Assembly (NCBI GenBank): GCA_016946835.1
Contig: JACVTC010000073.1
Span: 780,001 to 815,000 of the forward strand
DNA from: Neocallimastix lanati (nom. inval.)
Lineage: Eukaryota > Neocallimastigomycota > Neocallimastigomycetes > Neocallimastigales > Neocallimastigaceae
Reading direction: 5' to 3'
Length of the DNA: 35,000 nt
The first letter of the stretch is position 1, and every line of letters begins with the position of its first letter. This document shows, in pieces, positions 1-13,128 of the stretch. The notes beneath the pieces are model-generated. The model did no database searches and had not been told where the DNA came from. It worked only from the letters and a program-made list of their open reading frames with translations. The position numbers were made by a program, and so were the translations under genes.

Positions 1-1762
1 TTTAATTAATTAAAACTCCGAATTAAATTTATAAAATAAAAAAAAAAAAATTATAAAATTATTTTTATTATTTTTATTTTTTTTTTTTTTTAAATGTTTA
101 ATTATTTCTCACTTATTATTTATTTATTGAGTTATTATTTATTCATTTATATATATATATATATTTTACTTTTGATTTTGATTAAGAAATAGATTTATGT
201 ATATATATATATATAAATAGAAATTAAAAAAAAAAAAAAAGGATAAATAAAAATAAAATTTAAGAAATAAAAATTTAAATTTTAGTATATTTAATTCTTT
301 TTTAAATATTTTTTACTGTTTTATTAATGTTATCAAATTTATCATTATTATATAATGCTTTTTAGATATATATATATTAATGAGTAATAACTCATCTAAT
401 CTATATATTTATATTTAATAAAAAAGTACAGTTATAAATTATTATTATTATTATTATAAAAATAATTAGTATTTATTATTAGTATATAAACTTTATAATT
501 GAAATTTATATAAATATATATAAACATTTCCATTTCTTTATATTTAATGTTAAATACTATATATATTTCTATATATGTTTTTATATTTAAGCTTTCATTA
601 TTTGTTATTAGTAATAAACGATATATTTTTTTTTATATTAGTAATGAAATTTAATTATTTTTTAAAATGTCAATATTTAATGCAGTATCATATATATATA
701 AACAAATCATTACAGATTATTTCATTATATAATTTTAATGTAATTTAAATCTTAATTTTTTTTTCTGTTTGTTAAGAAAAAATATGATATTGTTATATTC
801 ATTTATTTATTTTTTTTTTTAAACCTAACATATATATATATTAATATATATATATATATATAATTTTTTATTGATGAGGATAATGAAAATTATAAATATA
901 TATATTACAAAAAAAAATATAACTTACTTTTTTTTTTAGTACATAAAAAAAAATAAAAATATAATAAAAATAAAAATAAAAAAATAAATAAAATATAATT
1001 ATATGTACATATATAAATAAATATAAAAAAAAAATAAAAAGAAATTTTAATTTTTAATTTCCCTTTTTTTTTTTTTAAACATTTTAAATTTTTTTTTTTT
1101 GAGATAAATTGTGTTACATAAAAACTTTAAAAACTTTAAAATAAATAATTAAAAAAAAAAAAAAAAAATTAAAATTAAAATTAAACCTTTATTTTTTTAA
1201 TGCAATTTATTATTTATTATTTATTATTATTAACATTATTTTTTTAATATTTATATTTCAAAGCCAAAAATTAATGAAATATATCTACATAAACTAAAAA
1301 TATAATAAAATAAAAATAAAATAAAAATACAATAAAATAAATTAATCTTTTATGGAGGTTCTTTTTTTATTTTTAATTTTTTTTTTTTTTTTTTTTTTTT
1401 TAAGGAGAAGAGAAATTTTTGATCAATAAATAAATTATATGTAAAGATTTATTAAAAGTATAGTAATTTTTTTTCTTTTTTTTTTTTTTTTGTTATCATT
1501 CTTATATACTATTATTATTTTTTTTTTAAAAAAAAAAACAAACATTATAATTAATTATTGAAGCATTCTTTTTTTTTATATTTCTATTAGTATTTTATTA
1601 AAATTTATTAAATTTATATATTTTATTTGTAAAACTTTTCTTTTTTTTATTTTATTTTTATTTTTAATATTTACGTGTTGATAATTAAAAGAAATAAAAG
1701 AAAAAAGTTATTGAATGTGTTATTATAATTTAAGTTTATATATTAATTAAAAAAAAAATTAA

Positions 1763-1793
<31 letters not shown>

Positions 1794-3968
1794 TAAATTA
1801 AAATTATAAAAATGTAAAATTTTTAATTAATCAATTAATTTTTTTTTTTCATTTTTTTATATCAATATTATTATTATAATCTTGTCATTAAAGCAATTTA
1901 ATATATATTTATTATTACTTCATTTATTTATTTATTATTTTTTTTTGTTTTATTTTTTATTTTTTTTTTATTTTTTTGTTCTCTTTTGTTTGATATTTGA
2001 AAGAATTTTTTTTTTTTTTTTTTTTTTTTTTTTGGAAAGCAAATAAAAAAAAATCAAATAAAAAAAAATTCAAAAAAAAAAAAAAAAAAAGGAGTTTCTT
2101 AAAATATATGAAATAAAATAAAATTAATTATTTTTTTAAAAAAAAAATAAAAAATAAAATAAAAATATCTTACCTTTTATATATTTTGAATACTAAAAAA
2201 ATAAAGTAAACAAAAAAAAAGATTTTTTTTTTTTATATATACATATATATATATTTCATTATTTCATTTTATTAATGACAATTAAAATTTATTTTGCAAA
2301 CTTGAAGAAAAAAAATTTTTTTTAGTTGTTAATATGTGAAAAAAAAAATTTTTTTTTAGTTGTTAATATATAAAAAAAAAAAAATTATTAATATAGAACA
2401 ATAAAAGTGGGGAATATATATATTAAACAAATATTTTTTACAAACAATATCAATAAAAAAAAAATAAAGTTTTCTTATTTTTTTATTATCAAAAGAGTAA
2501 AAAATAAACAATTATAAATATAATAGTGAAACTTTTGAAATATCATATTTTATAATATTATATTTAAATAATTATTACTTTTGTTAAAGCAATAAATTAT
2601 TATAAAAAAAATTCTAAATATATATAAATACCAATTAAATAATATATACACCACTAAAAAATATGGCAATCTTTTATTAATATTTATCAAAATAGCGGTA
2701 TTATTAAAATATATATATATATATATACAATTAAATAATAAATGATTTAATAACAGTTAAAAAAATAAAAAAAAAAAAAAAGAAAAAAAGAATTAAGGAA
2801 GGATATTACTTCAAATAAATATCTTTTTTTTATAGTAAAACGAGAAAAGTTGAAACTTACAATATATATATTTAAATATTTGTATAAAAAAAAAGTTAAT
2901 ACTTAGTTTATGCATAGAAAAAAAAAATTAAAAAATTAAAAAAAAATTAAAATTATTTTATAATATTGATATCATAATTTTGTTATCAGCTCAATAAAAA
3001 TCAATAGTTTAAAAATTTATAACGACTTGTAGCAATTTTTATATAGTAATTTTTTAAAATATAGTTTTATATATAAAAAAAATATATATATATATATTGT
3101 TATAATAATTAATATTAATTAACTTTTTTTTTTTTTTTTCCTTTTTATTATTATTATTATTATATAATTAATAGTTATTAAAAAATAGACAATTTAATTG
3201 TATTATTGCATAAAAAATAATAATATATATCTATATATATAAGGGGATATTTTATACAGGAAAAATAAATAAATTCATCCAAGTAACAAAAAAAAAAAAA
3301 AAATTTTTTTTTTTAATATAAATGCACTAAAGTAATTTTAAATCTTTTCTGTAAAAGCTTCTATTCATAGACTCTGTAATAAACAAATATTCATTATTGA
3401 TATATTGACATATTTAATTGCTATATGTAAAAGAGTAGAAAAGAAAAGAAAAAACAAGAACAAAAAAAAAAAAAAAAACAATACATGTCAATAAGAATGA
3501 CAAAAACAAAAATATTAAAAAAAGAAACATTTGAATAACAAAAAAAAAAAAAAATTTTTTTTTAAACTAGTCTTACAAAATAAAATATTTTTTTTGAATT
3601 TTTTAATATTATTGAATTATTTATATCCTTATTTATTTTTTTTTATTAATTAAAGCTGAATAATAATATTATTCACTTTAAATAATAATAATACTAATAA
3701 TAAAAAAGATAAAATACCTTTGAATAAGGTTTTTCATTTCATTAACATTCATTTATTTGTTAAAAATAAATGAAAACTAAATTAATAAAAAAAAATTTTT
3801 TTTTTTTTGTAAATATATCTAAATAATTATTAATTTTTTTTTTTTTTAAAAAAAAAAAGTTAATTAGAACATCAAGTATAATCAATATTCCATAGTAAAA
3901 AAAAAAAAGTAATATTTTAATTAAATTTTTTTTATATAAATATAATATATTATTTTTCTTTCTTTCTT

Positions 3969-4019
<51 letters not shown>

Positions 4020-6124
4020 AATGTAATATAAAAACTCTGTTTTATTATTGAATTTATTAGAAAAAAAAAATTTTTTTTTTTTAATATAAACTATAAAATA
4101 ATAATTATAATTAATATAATAATTAAAAAAAATATATATATATATATTTTTACTAATACTATTCTTGTTTTATATATATATATAAATATTTTTTTTTTGA
4201 TATAAAAATAAAAATGATAAAAGATTATTCCTGTTTGTATTTATAATAATTATTATATTTCAATACCATAAATATATATAAGTATATAAACCATCCTATC
4301 ATTAATTCATTACACTATCCATCACTCTAAACGATCATTAATTAATACTGATTAATTATATAAGGTGTAAAATATATATAAAGAATATATTTGACAAGTT
4401 TTGGTAAAAAAAAAATATATATATATATATACATGGATTGTTTAATTTTTAAAAATTAAGTATAATTTATCAATTAAAACAAACTACATAAACGAAACAA
4501 AACGAACATAACGTACGAAATAAAAGAAAAAAAAAAACGAACAAAACAAATCAACCAATATATATATTTATAAATATACAATATATATTATATATAAAAA
4601 GCTATCAAAAGAGAGGGAAAAAAAAAATTTTTTTTTTTTAAAAACAAAAATTATATATATTTTTTTAATAAAAAATAAAATTTTTATTTTATTTTTTTAA
4701 TATCGAAGTAAATTTTTATGAATAAACATACAAAAAACACCATAAAATATATATATATATTAATAATAAAAAGAAATAATAATAAAATCTCACTCATAGC
4801 AAAGCGTAGAATTACCTAAATTAATTTAATTGTAATATAAATATATACTTTTATTATTCAAATTTATTATTTATAATACAATTTTTTTTTTTTTTTTATT
4901 TTTTTTTTTGGAGTAAACCTATTTAAAAAAAAAAAAAAAAAAAAAGAACAAGAGGGAAATATCAAATAGAAAATAAGAGTAAAACCAAAAAATAAAAACA
5001 GCATATTAATACCAATATACAATAAAAAAAAAAAAAAAAAGACTTGTAAATAATTCTTTTATAAACTAATTTTGGTTATAATAAAAAGTCAAATTATATA
5101 AATTTTATATTTCGTAACTCAATACAATATCCTAAAATTGTATAATAAATATATAATATAATTGTACAAACTTGATAATTTTTTATTTGAATATATATAT
5201 ATATAATAAAAACATAATATTAATAAAAATAAAACAAACAAATAAATATTTATAAACATTCAGATTCCGCTAATTAAAGAAATCTAAGAAAAACAAACAA
5301 ACAAACATACATATTATAATTATTATAAATTCATAAATATTTTTTGAAAAAGAAAAAAAAATTATGTATATACATCAATAAATTTTTAGATAATTTAATA
5401 TTTAATTTTTTTTTTATTTTTTATAGTTTTGGAATAAGTAATAATTAATACTATTATAATAAACAACCAAACAATTAATAATAAAAAAAAAAAAAAAGAA
5501 AAAAACAGGAAAAATAATAATAATAATAAAAAATATCTTAAAAAAGAAAAAAAAGAGGTTTTTTTTTTCTTTTTTTTCTTTTTTTTTTTTTTTTTTTCTA
5601 TATTCATCCTCCAAACTAATAAACTAGTATTAATAATATTCATTTGGTTAATTAGCAAAAATAATTATTTATTCTCATTAAAACATTATTTTAAGTAATA
5701 ATATCAAAAAAAGAAAAAAAAAAGTTCAACGAAAAGGAATTAAAATATTAAAATTGAAATAAACGCATTTATATAACAATAATCATAGCAAATTAAAAAA
5801 AATAATAATAATAATAAAGTATCTATTATTAATATATAATCAAAAAATAATCAACTTCATAATTAAAATTAAAATTTTTTATTATTATTTTTTTTTTTTT
5901 TTAAAAAAAAGTATCTATTGTAAATATTATAATTAATAAATAAGCAACCATTTAATTAAAATTAAAATTAAAAAATAATTATTAGTACATTTTAATATTC
6001 AAAAAAAAAAAAAAAAAAAAAAAGAAAAAAGAAAAAAATAAATTATAATTATATATAAAATATATAAAAAATAAAATATAAATTTATAAAAAATATAAGA
6101 ATTCGATAATAATAAAAAAAAAAA
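1..6124. other. Low-complexity intergenic region, no gene recognised
   Basis: More than 6 kb of A/T homopolymers, (AT)n, (TTA)n and A-tract/T-tract pairs. The longest homopolymer is a T run at about 3971-4018. The only open frames (about 5395-5658, minus strand) translate to poly-K/poly-F and are products of homopolymers. From about 4440 to the start codon at 6125 the plus strand becomes A-rich and T-poor, with scattered ACGAA/AACAA words, which may mark the promoter and 5' UTR of the PP2A B''-like gene. I see no tRNA, rRNA or transposon here. Confidence 0.6.
3971..4018. repeat. Long poly-T tract
   Basis: An uninterrupted run of about 48 T, preceded by a short (CTTT)n tract at about 3958-3970. 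It is the longest homopolymer in the window. Tracts this long are prone to length errors in sequencing, so the exact length is uncertain. Confidence 0.85.
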
Positions 6125-6564
6125 ATGTTGGAAGATAATTACGATATTATTATTGAATTTTATGATAATAATGATTTAAGTAATCTTCATTCGGAAGATG
6201 AAGCTTCTCCTTGTCAAAAAGATGATGTTATTAAATCAGTAATATCAGAAGAAGATGACAATAAAAAAATAAGTGATCTTTTAAAATTGAAAAATTTAAA
6301 ATTTAAGGATTCCGGTGTTGATCTTCCAAATATATTAAATGAATATGAAGAAAAAAATTCAAAAGTAATTTTTTTTTTTTTTTTTTATTTTATTTTATTT
6401 TATTTATTTTTTTTTTTTAAAAAAAATTTCATTATTATTTTTAATAATGAAAAAAATTTTATTACTATATACACATATATATAAATAGGATAATAAAAAA
6501 TATAGATAGTAATTAATGAATTCAAATTTTTATTTTTATCATTATCATTTTTTTTATTTCTTTC

Positions 6565-6611
<47 letters not shown>

Positions 6612-7452
6612 ACTTGTTTTCTTATTCATTTATTCAAACTTTAAAAATATAAATCTAACATACATATATTTATCTATATAAATTAGCTAGAAGAAATTAT
6701 ACCACAATTTTATTTCCCTAAAGGAAATAAAAATTTCAATCTATCCAATGAAGAATATTTAAATCAAACTCGAGTTAGTAATTTATAAATGGAAATTAAT
6801 TATTATATATATATATATATATACTTTTTTTTTTTTTTAATTTTAATTATAAACTAATATAAATTTTTTTTATTCAAATTTTATTTTATTTGTATTATTT
6901 TTCTTTCTTTCTTTTTTTTTTATTTTCATTATTAATATGCCTATAAACATTTTTTTTAATAATTATCAAATTAAAATAAAACAGGAAAAAATAAAAAATG
7001 TTTTTAATAATAAATCATTAAACGAAGCAGAATTTAATAATGTTACTAATAAATGTAAATTACCTAAATATTTAAATGGTGCTTTATTCAGAAAAGTATT
7101 AAAATTTGTTAAGAATAAAAAAGAGAAGGAAGCATTTCAGAATTATAATTCTGATGATAATACTTCTGTAGAAGAGGATGAAAACATTTCTTCTAATATA
7201 CAACGTTCCTCCAAAAAACTAAATAATATTAATAAAAGAGATACTACGCAGAAACAAATTCCATTAAAATTAATTCAATTGGAAAAAAAATTGAAGGAGT
7301 TGAAACAATTTAATTTAGAAAATTGTGAAACATCAATAGATTCAGTTGTTAGTTTCGAGGATTTTATTGAGTAAGTTTAGAATAGTATCAGTAATAATAA
7401 TAATAATAATAAAGAAGATTGTATTTATAGTAATAATAATAATAATAATATA

Positions 7453-7526
<74 letters not shown>

Positions 7527-8183
7527 GAAATATAGTATAGTTATATATAAATTGATTAAATTATATATTAAAATAATAAATTTAAATAATACATATATAT
7601 ATATATATGTATTAAAAATATATATGTATATTTCCTCCTCCCCTTAATTTATATTATATCCATAAATTAATTTATTTTATTTAAATATATTTATATTTTT
7701 TTTTCTTATTAATTTAGATATTGGGAAACCATTACTAAAGATTCACAAGATATATATTATATATCATTTTATATTTTAAAGGATGAAGAAAATACCGATA
7801 AATTGAGAAATTATTTAGATTACTTAGTACCAAATGATTTTTTGGTAGTTTTAAATGGTAAAATATTTTTATTATAGATATCATATATATATATATATAA
7901 AGTAAATTTATATGATATCATTACCTTGTCTTTCTTTTTTTTTTTTTTTTTTTTATTAATATGCTTTTTTTTTATTAATAATTATACTAATTATATTAAC
8001 ATCTTTTTTTCTTCTAATAATATTATAAAAATAATTATTATAATAAAAGATGTTGTAAAATATCATCCTGGACTAAAGTTTTTAGTTAATATGCCAATTT
8101 TCCAACAAAGATATTGTAAGTAAATTATGGATGATCGATCAATTTCTTTATTGATCATAGATTATTTTTTAATGATTAATTAT

Positions 8184-8228
<45 letters not shown>

Positions 8229-8471
8229 AGCTGAATCTGTAATTGAACAATTATTTTACCATAAACCACAAAATTGGAATAGAAAAATGACTCTTCATGA
8301 ATTTAGAAATTCAAAATTTTTGGAAAATTTATTATACCTTCAAATTGACGATGATATAAATATTGTAAATTACTATTATTTTAATTATATATATATATAT
8401 TATAAATCATTATTTCTTTAAAATAAAATTAGTTTTTAAATAAAAAGCAAAATAACAAACAAACAAATAAG

Positions 8472-8510
<39 letters not shown>

Positions 8511-8997
8511 AAAAGATAAAAGATAAAATATAAAAAAAATTTTTTTTTTATTACCAATATTAGTATTATATCAAAAATATATTAATATAAACTTTTATTT
8601 GTATTATTCATATCAATCAACATATATTTATATATATATATAATGAATTAAACAATATATAGCATCACAATTTATTTTCATATAAACATTTTTATGTTAT
8701 TTATTGCAAATTTTGGGAATTAGATTCAGATCATGATTTACTTATTAATTGTTATTCTTTATTCCAATATGACCGTTACAGTTTAAATACCCTCATTATT
8801 GAAAGAATAATCAATGGTTATGGTAAAAAAACTTTATTAGATGAGTTAAACTTTAATCATATGAGTAATGATGTAACCTTTGCTGAATATTCTAATACCA
8901 TAAAAAAAATTGACATAACGGATAAAATATTGAAAAATTCAAATATTTATCAATATCAATCAATATTCCATTTTAGAGATTTTGTGTGTAAATATTT

Positions 8998-9029
<32 letters not shown>

Positions 9030-10232
9030 AAATAAAAATAAAAAAAAGAGAAAAAAAATTATTATTACTATTATTATCGCTAATTAATATATAGATTAAT
9101 TCTTTTAATTTTTATTTAATAAATAAATAAAAAAAAAAAAAATCACATTTTTCATATATAATTTTACTAATTTAATATTTTTTATCATATATCATTATAT
9201 TATTATTATTATATATATATATATTTTTTTTTGTTTTTTTTTTTTTTTTACAGGGTTTATGCTAGCTAGAGAAAATAAAGATTCTCCAGAAGCAATAGAA
9301 TACTGGTTCAGATGTGTTGATTTAGATGATGATGGTTACATCAGTATATATGAAATTGAAAAATTTTATATTGAACAATGTAAACATATGGTACTCTTAC
9401 ATATCTCTGATTATTGGTCATTTCCAGACTATTTGTGTTACTTGTAAATTATTTTATATAAATTTTTATTTAATTTTATTTTATTTTATTTTATTATAAT
9501 TTTATAGTATAAATATAGTAATAATATATATATAATTTTATTAATATATAAAATGTTACAATAATTAATTTATTATTATTATTATTATTATTAATTATTA
9601 CAGAATGGATATGATTAAACCAAAAAAGCCTGATAGAATTTCATTATCTGATATAAAAAGATCCAAAAATTCAACCACTTTTTTCAATATGCTTTTTGAC
9701 ATTCGTCAATTTGAAAATTTAATTAAAAAATCTGACTATTTTGGATATTATGAAGAAATTTATATAAGAGAGTCCGTTCCATTAAATTCTCTTACAGACT
9801 TCTTTAATGACTTCAAGATTAAATTAAGAAAGAGGAAATTAAAGTTAATATTCATTTTTATTTTAAAAAAAATTATAAATATATATAATTTTATATAAAT
9901 AAATATATAAATGGATATATATATATATATAATATTTGAATAAATTTGCATATACGTATATTCATACATAAATACAAATATATTTATATACATATACATT
10001 TAACATATATATATATATTTATATAACTTTTATTTATTTATTTATTTATTTTGAAAACGAAATAATATTTAAATATAATTATGATTTTATATATACTAAA
10101 ATATTTTAATATTTAATGTTTAAAATTAGTAATTGGGAAAAATACGCTGAAAAAATGTATGATTATCTAGCAAATGAAGAAGTTCAACAAAATGTACAAA
10201 AAAATGAAACACAAATTAAAGTAAGTATACAG

Positions 10233-10274
<42 letters not shown>

Positions 10275-10321
10275 AGATTAAAAAAAAAAAAATTTTTTTT
10301 ATTAATAAAATTTACTCATTA

Positions 10322-10387
<66 letters not shown>

Positions 10388-10583
10388 AATAATAGAAAAA
10401 ATCATATTCTTCAGAAAAAAGTAGCCAAAAAAATGAAGAATTATATGATAATGAAAATAATAATAAAATAGCAATTGAGGGTTTAGATGATATACTAGAA
10501 TCAGCGGATCTTCTTTCTTGTGATATTGATATATTAGATGATGATGATGATGATGATGAAGAGGAAGAAGAAGAGGAAGAAGA

Positions 10584-10622
<39 letters not shown>

Positions 10623-10674
10623 AAAAGAAAAAGAAGAAAAAGAAGAAGAAGAAAATAATAATTTATCAAGTTGA
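6125..10674 (+). CDS. PP2A regulatory subunit B''-like (PPP2R3 family) EF-hand protein
   Basis: Eleven exons: 6125..6364, 6687..6773, 6985..7370, 7718..7857, 8050..8115, 8231..8364, 8663..8987, 9254..9443, 9604..9843, 10130..10220, 10396..10674. All introns are GT-AG, and phase is kept to give 725 residues and a TGA stop. Family B'' subunits direct the PP2A core enzyme to substrates in a calcium-sensitive way. Matches to the family seen in order: IPQFYFPKG (86-93), HPGLKFL (about 290-296), HFYVIYCKFWELDSDHDLL (360-378; first EF-hand loop, D372/D374/D376), DFVWFMLA (about 457-464), IEYWFRC (474-480), and the canonical EF loop DLDDDGYISIYE (482-493). These are followed by a DMIKP/DIKR segment and NWEKYAEKMYDYLANEE. 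The first EF loop has serine (S383) at position 12. The variable N-terminus and a long Asp/Glu tail (about 670-715) make it longer than human PR72 (about 530). The start is the first ATG of a frame that stays open to a good donor. The N-terminal exon is the least certain. Confidence 0.9.
7447..7524. repeat. (TTA)n / (AAT)n microsatellite in intron 3 of the PP2A B''-like gene
   Basis: About 25 ATT/TTA units follow a shorter (AAT)n run at about 7397-7450, so the intron can fold on itself. It lies wholly within the 7371-7717 intron. Confidence 0.85.
10319..10386. repeat. (ATT)n microsatellite in intron 10 of the PP2A B''-like gene
   Basis: About 20 ATT units lie just upstream of the acceptor at 10394-10395. 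Together with the poly-A run at 10231-10272 they make up most of this intron. Frames reading poly-I or poly-K through it are not coding. Confidence 0.85.
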
Positions 10675-11329
10675 TGAAGATTAACAAATAAAACTAATGA
10701 TAAATAAATTATATTAATTATAATAAACCAGAATAGATTGTGGAAAATATAATGCTATAGTGAAACAATAAATTTAAATTCATTATATATATAACATACT
10801 AAAATATACAATAAATTACTATTAAATTATATAATGCTATACCAATGTTTCAAAAATACATTGTTAATGAAAACATGAAAATATTTTAATTATAAATATA
10901 ATTATATATTCATATTAATAATAAATATAATAATAATAAATAATAAATAAATAAATAATAATAATAAAAATTAAAAGCAAAAAATAAAAATTTTTTTTTT
11001 CATTGTATTTTAGATTTTTTTTGAAATTTTTTTTTATTAAATATAAAAGAATAAATAAATAATTTATTTTTTTTTTTATCTTTAATGATAACTAAGTTAA
11101 TAATTAATTAATATTTAATGTAATAATAATATTAATTATCAAAACAATATTTTTTGAAAAAAATAAAATAAAATATAAAATGATATAATAAAATAAAATA
11201 AAATTAAGTATAAATACTAAAATGATTATTAATCAATCAATAAATGAACAAATATATGAATAATTATAAAAATTATAAAAATTTGTGGTATTTGTGGTTT
11301 TTTATTGTATAGATTATATAAATAAATAA
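10675..11329. other. Intergenic, 3' flank of the PP2A B''-like gene
   Basis: AT-rich sequence with (AAT)n and (AAAT)n at about 10918-10965 and no supported gene. Polyadenylation of the upstream gene is expected here, but AATAAA-like words are too common to choose one. Confidence 0.5.
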
Positions 11330-13012
11330 ATATTATCTATCGGTAGTGTTCCGTAGGTAATGTCTATATTCCCACTAAATTTTTTTTACATGGCTTTAGA
11401 ATCACACTAATCATCCATCTATTCTGTTTGAAGACTTAAAAATGTGCACCGCTGATTTACAAGACAAATTAACCGATAGTAACCTTGGTAACTGGTTTAT
11501 TCTTCCAATTAATGGTTCACCTATTTCATGGATTAGGTGAACCATTAATAGTAAAAAAAAAATTGTTAAAATAAAAAATTGTTAAAATAAGATAATAAAT
11601 GGGCTTGGAATAATGAAATGTAATTTGGTATCAATAAATGTGAAAATTTAGTAGTAGGAAAGGAAGTTTCAAAATTTCTTAATAATAACCCTACTTTTAT
11701 CTTTCAAGACAAGAATTACCTAAAACGAATAGCCATACCTACTTAGTTGTACGGTTTTCAAATGATTTAGAACTGAAACCGATCATACAGAGAATGAATA
11801 ATAAAGTTAGAAAAGCACTTTACTCCATAAAAGGATTTCAGAAGAATCCTCATATTCCTATCCCTTATAAATAATGTTATTTTCAGCTATAGTAATTGGA
11901 CAATTTTCGTATTATGCTCCTCTTCTTGGATCAAAAAAAAATATAGAAAGAATGAAAAGTACATAAACACTAACTTAATACAGGATTACTCAGAATTGAA
12001 GGATTTTCTAATGGGAATATCTTTACAAACCATTATTGTGTTTCTAAAGAACTTAACATTCCTCCTCTATCGGCGAAGTATGAGATTGCTCAGGTAAGGT
12101 GTTTTAAAAAATGGAAAAAAACTCCAATTGTATTATCTCTGTTTTTACTTAAAGATATATCACGTTGTAGACATCATGCATAGGATAAAGAAAGTAAAAT
12201 TTTAGCAGACAAATTAGATATGTTTCCATCAAAAAAAAAAAGTAATTGTAAACTTCTACTGAGATGGAGATATGGCAAATATCCTTGTGGTTATAGAAAA
12301 AAATGATTTTCAAAATACTATCTTTTCTGTGAATTCCCAATGAAATATTTTTAGGATATTGAAATTCTTTATGAAAAATTATTTATAATTTCTAAATATT
12401 GCCCAATATCAAGTAATAATATAAACACTGTTATCACAGATATGAATAATGAAGAATCAAGTGTAGATTCTGATAGTAGTAACGAAGTATATAATATCAA
12501 TAATAATAACAATAAAAAATATGATTTATATTAATAGAGGTCTTATTAATATTCTTATTTTCATTATTACTAATAGTGATAGTGAGAATAATAGTATTTT
12601 TACTAATAATGTAGTGAATAGTTCAGTTGGTGAACATCCTGTTAATTTAAGTTATTTTCTGAATAACGAGGGTGCAAATATATATGTGACATGGTACTAA
12701 TTATATAACTTCCTTCTTGGTAGAAGAGATGAAGATATTATTGATTTAAATTATAAAAAGGAATGGAATGCTTTGTTTAAGAACCAAATCATTTCTGGTA
12801 ATTATTCAAAAACACTATTCTTGAGGCAATCTGCGGCTCTCTTTACAGAAATTATGCCTAGGACTAGTATTCCGAAAGTATAAGCACAAATAACTAAGAG
12901 CATCAACCCTGAAAATGCAGTAAGACAGGCTAGCAGGGCCAATGCTTCTGAATGAGAAGACCATAATTTCTTTCAGATAGTCAATTCAAACCCTAATCGG
13001 TACTAAGAATTA
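11330..13012 (+). mobile_element. Decayed LINE (non-LTR retrotransposon) fragment, C-terminal part of the RT ORF
   Basis: A less AT-rich island whose conceptual translation, across stops and frame changes, reads as the end of a LINE-type reverse transcriptase and its C-terminal region. An early block reads FEDLKMCTADLQDKLTD (about 11425-11475). The post-catalytic RT motif appears as KWAWNNEM-stop-FGINKC (about 11597-11640). AIVIGQFSYYAPLLGS lies at 11886-11933 and a LLRWRYGKYPCGYR block at about 12250-12295. A tail reading NFLLGRRDEDIIDLNYKKEW lies at about 12700-12760. The same order of blocks (LGSNK-type motif, RW/RLRCG block, FLLGG/FLLGR block) occurs in the element at 22722-24251, so the two are related. 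Many stops make it inactive. The 5' end is missing and no poly(A) tail is seen. Confidence 0.75.
11508..11549. repeat. Perfect 16-bp inverted repeat inside the first LINE fragment
   Basis: The left arm (11508-11523) begins ATTAATGGTTCACC and is exactly complementary to the right arm (11534-11549), with a 10-base loop. The left arm continues the reading frame ...WFILPINGSP..., so the right arm looks like a later inverted duplication that disrupts the ORF. An A-rich stretch follows. Confidence 0.9.
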
Positions 13013-13128
13013 GAGTACAAATGACTATTATTAATTTTATATGAAGTATACTTGAACAAAATGAATTCATGAGTACAAATGACTATTATTAATTTTATAT
13101 GAAGTATACTTGAACAAAATGAATTCAT
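13013..13128. repeat. Perfect 58-bp tandem duplication
   Basis: Two identical head-to-tail copies, 13013-13070 and 13071-13128, begin GAGTACAAATGAC and end GAATTCAT. They lie directly at the 3' edge of the LINE fragment. Complete identity in such an AT-rich region suggests a recent duplication, or an assembly artefact. Confidence 0.95.

Noticed and set aside
5395-5658. Minus-strand frames rich in Lys and Phe
   Set aside because: They are translations of poly-A/poly-T tracts with no domain, splice context or composition like the real exons.
10319-10687. Minus-strand frame of poly-Leu/Ile/His
   Set aside because: Antisense shadow of the acidic last exon and the (ATT)n intron of the PP2A B''-like gene.
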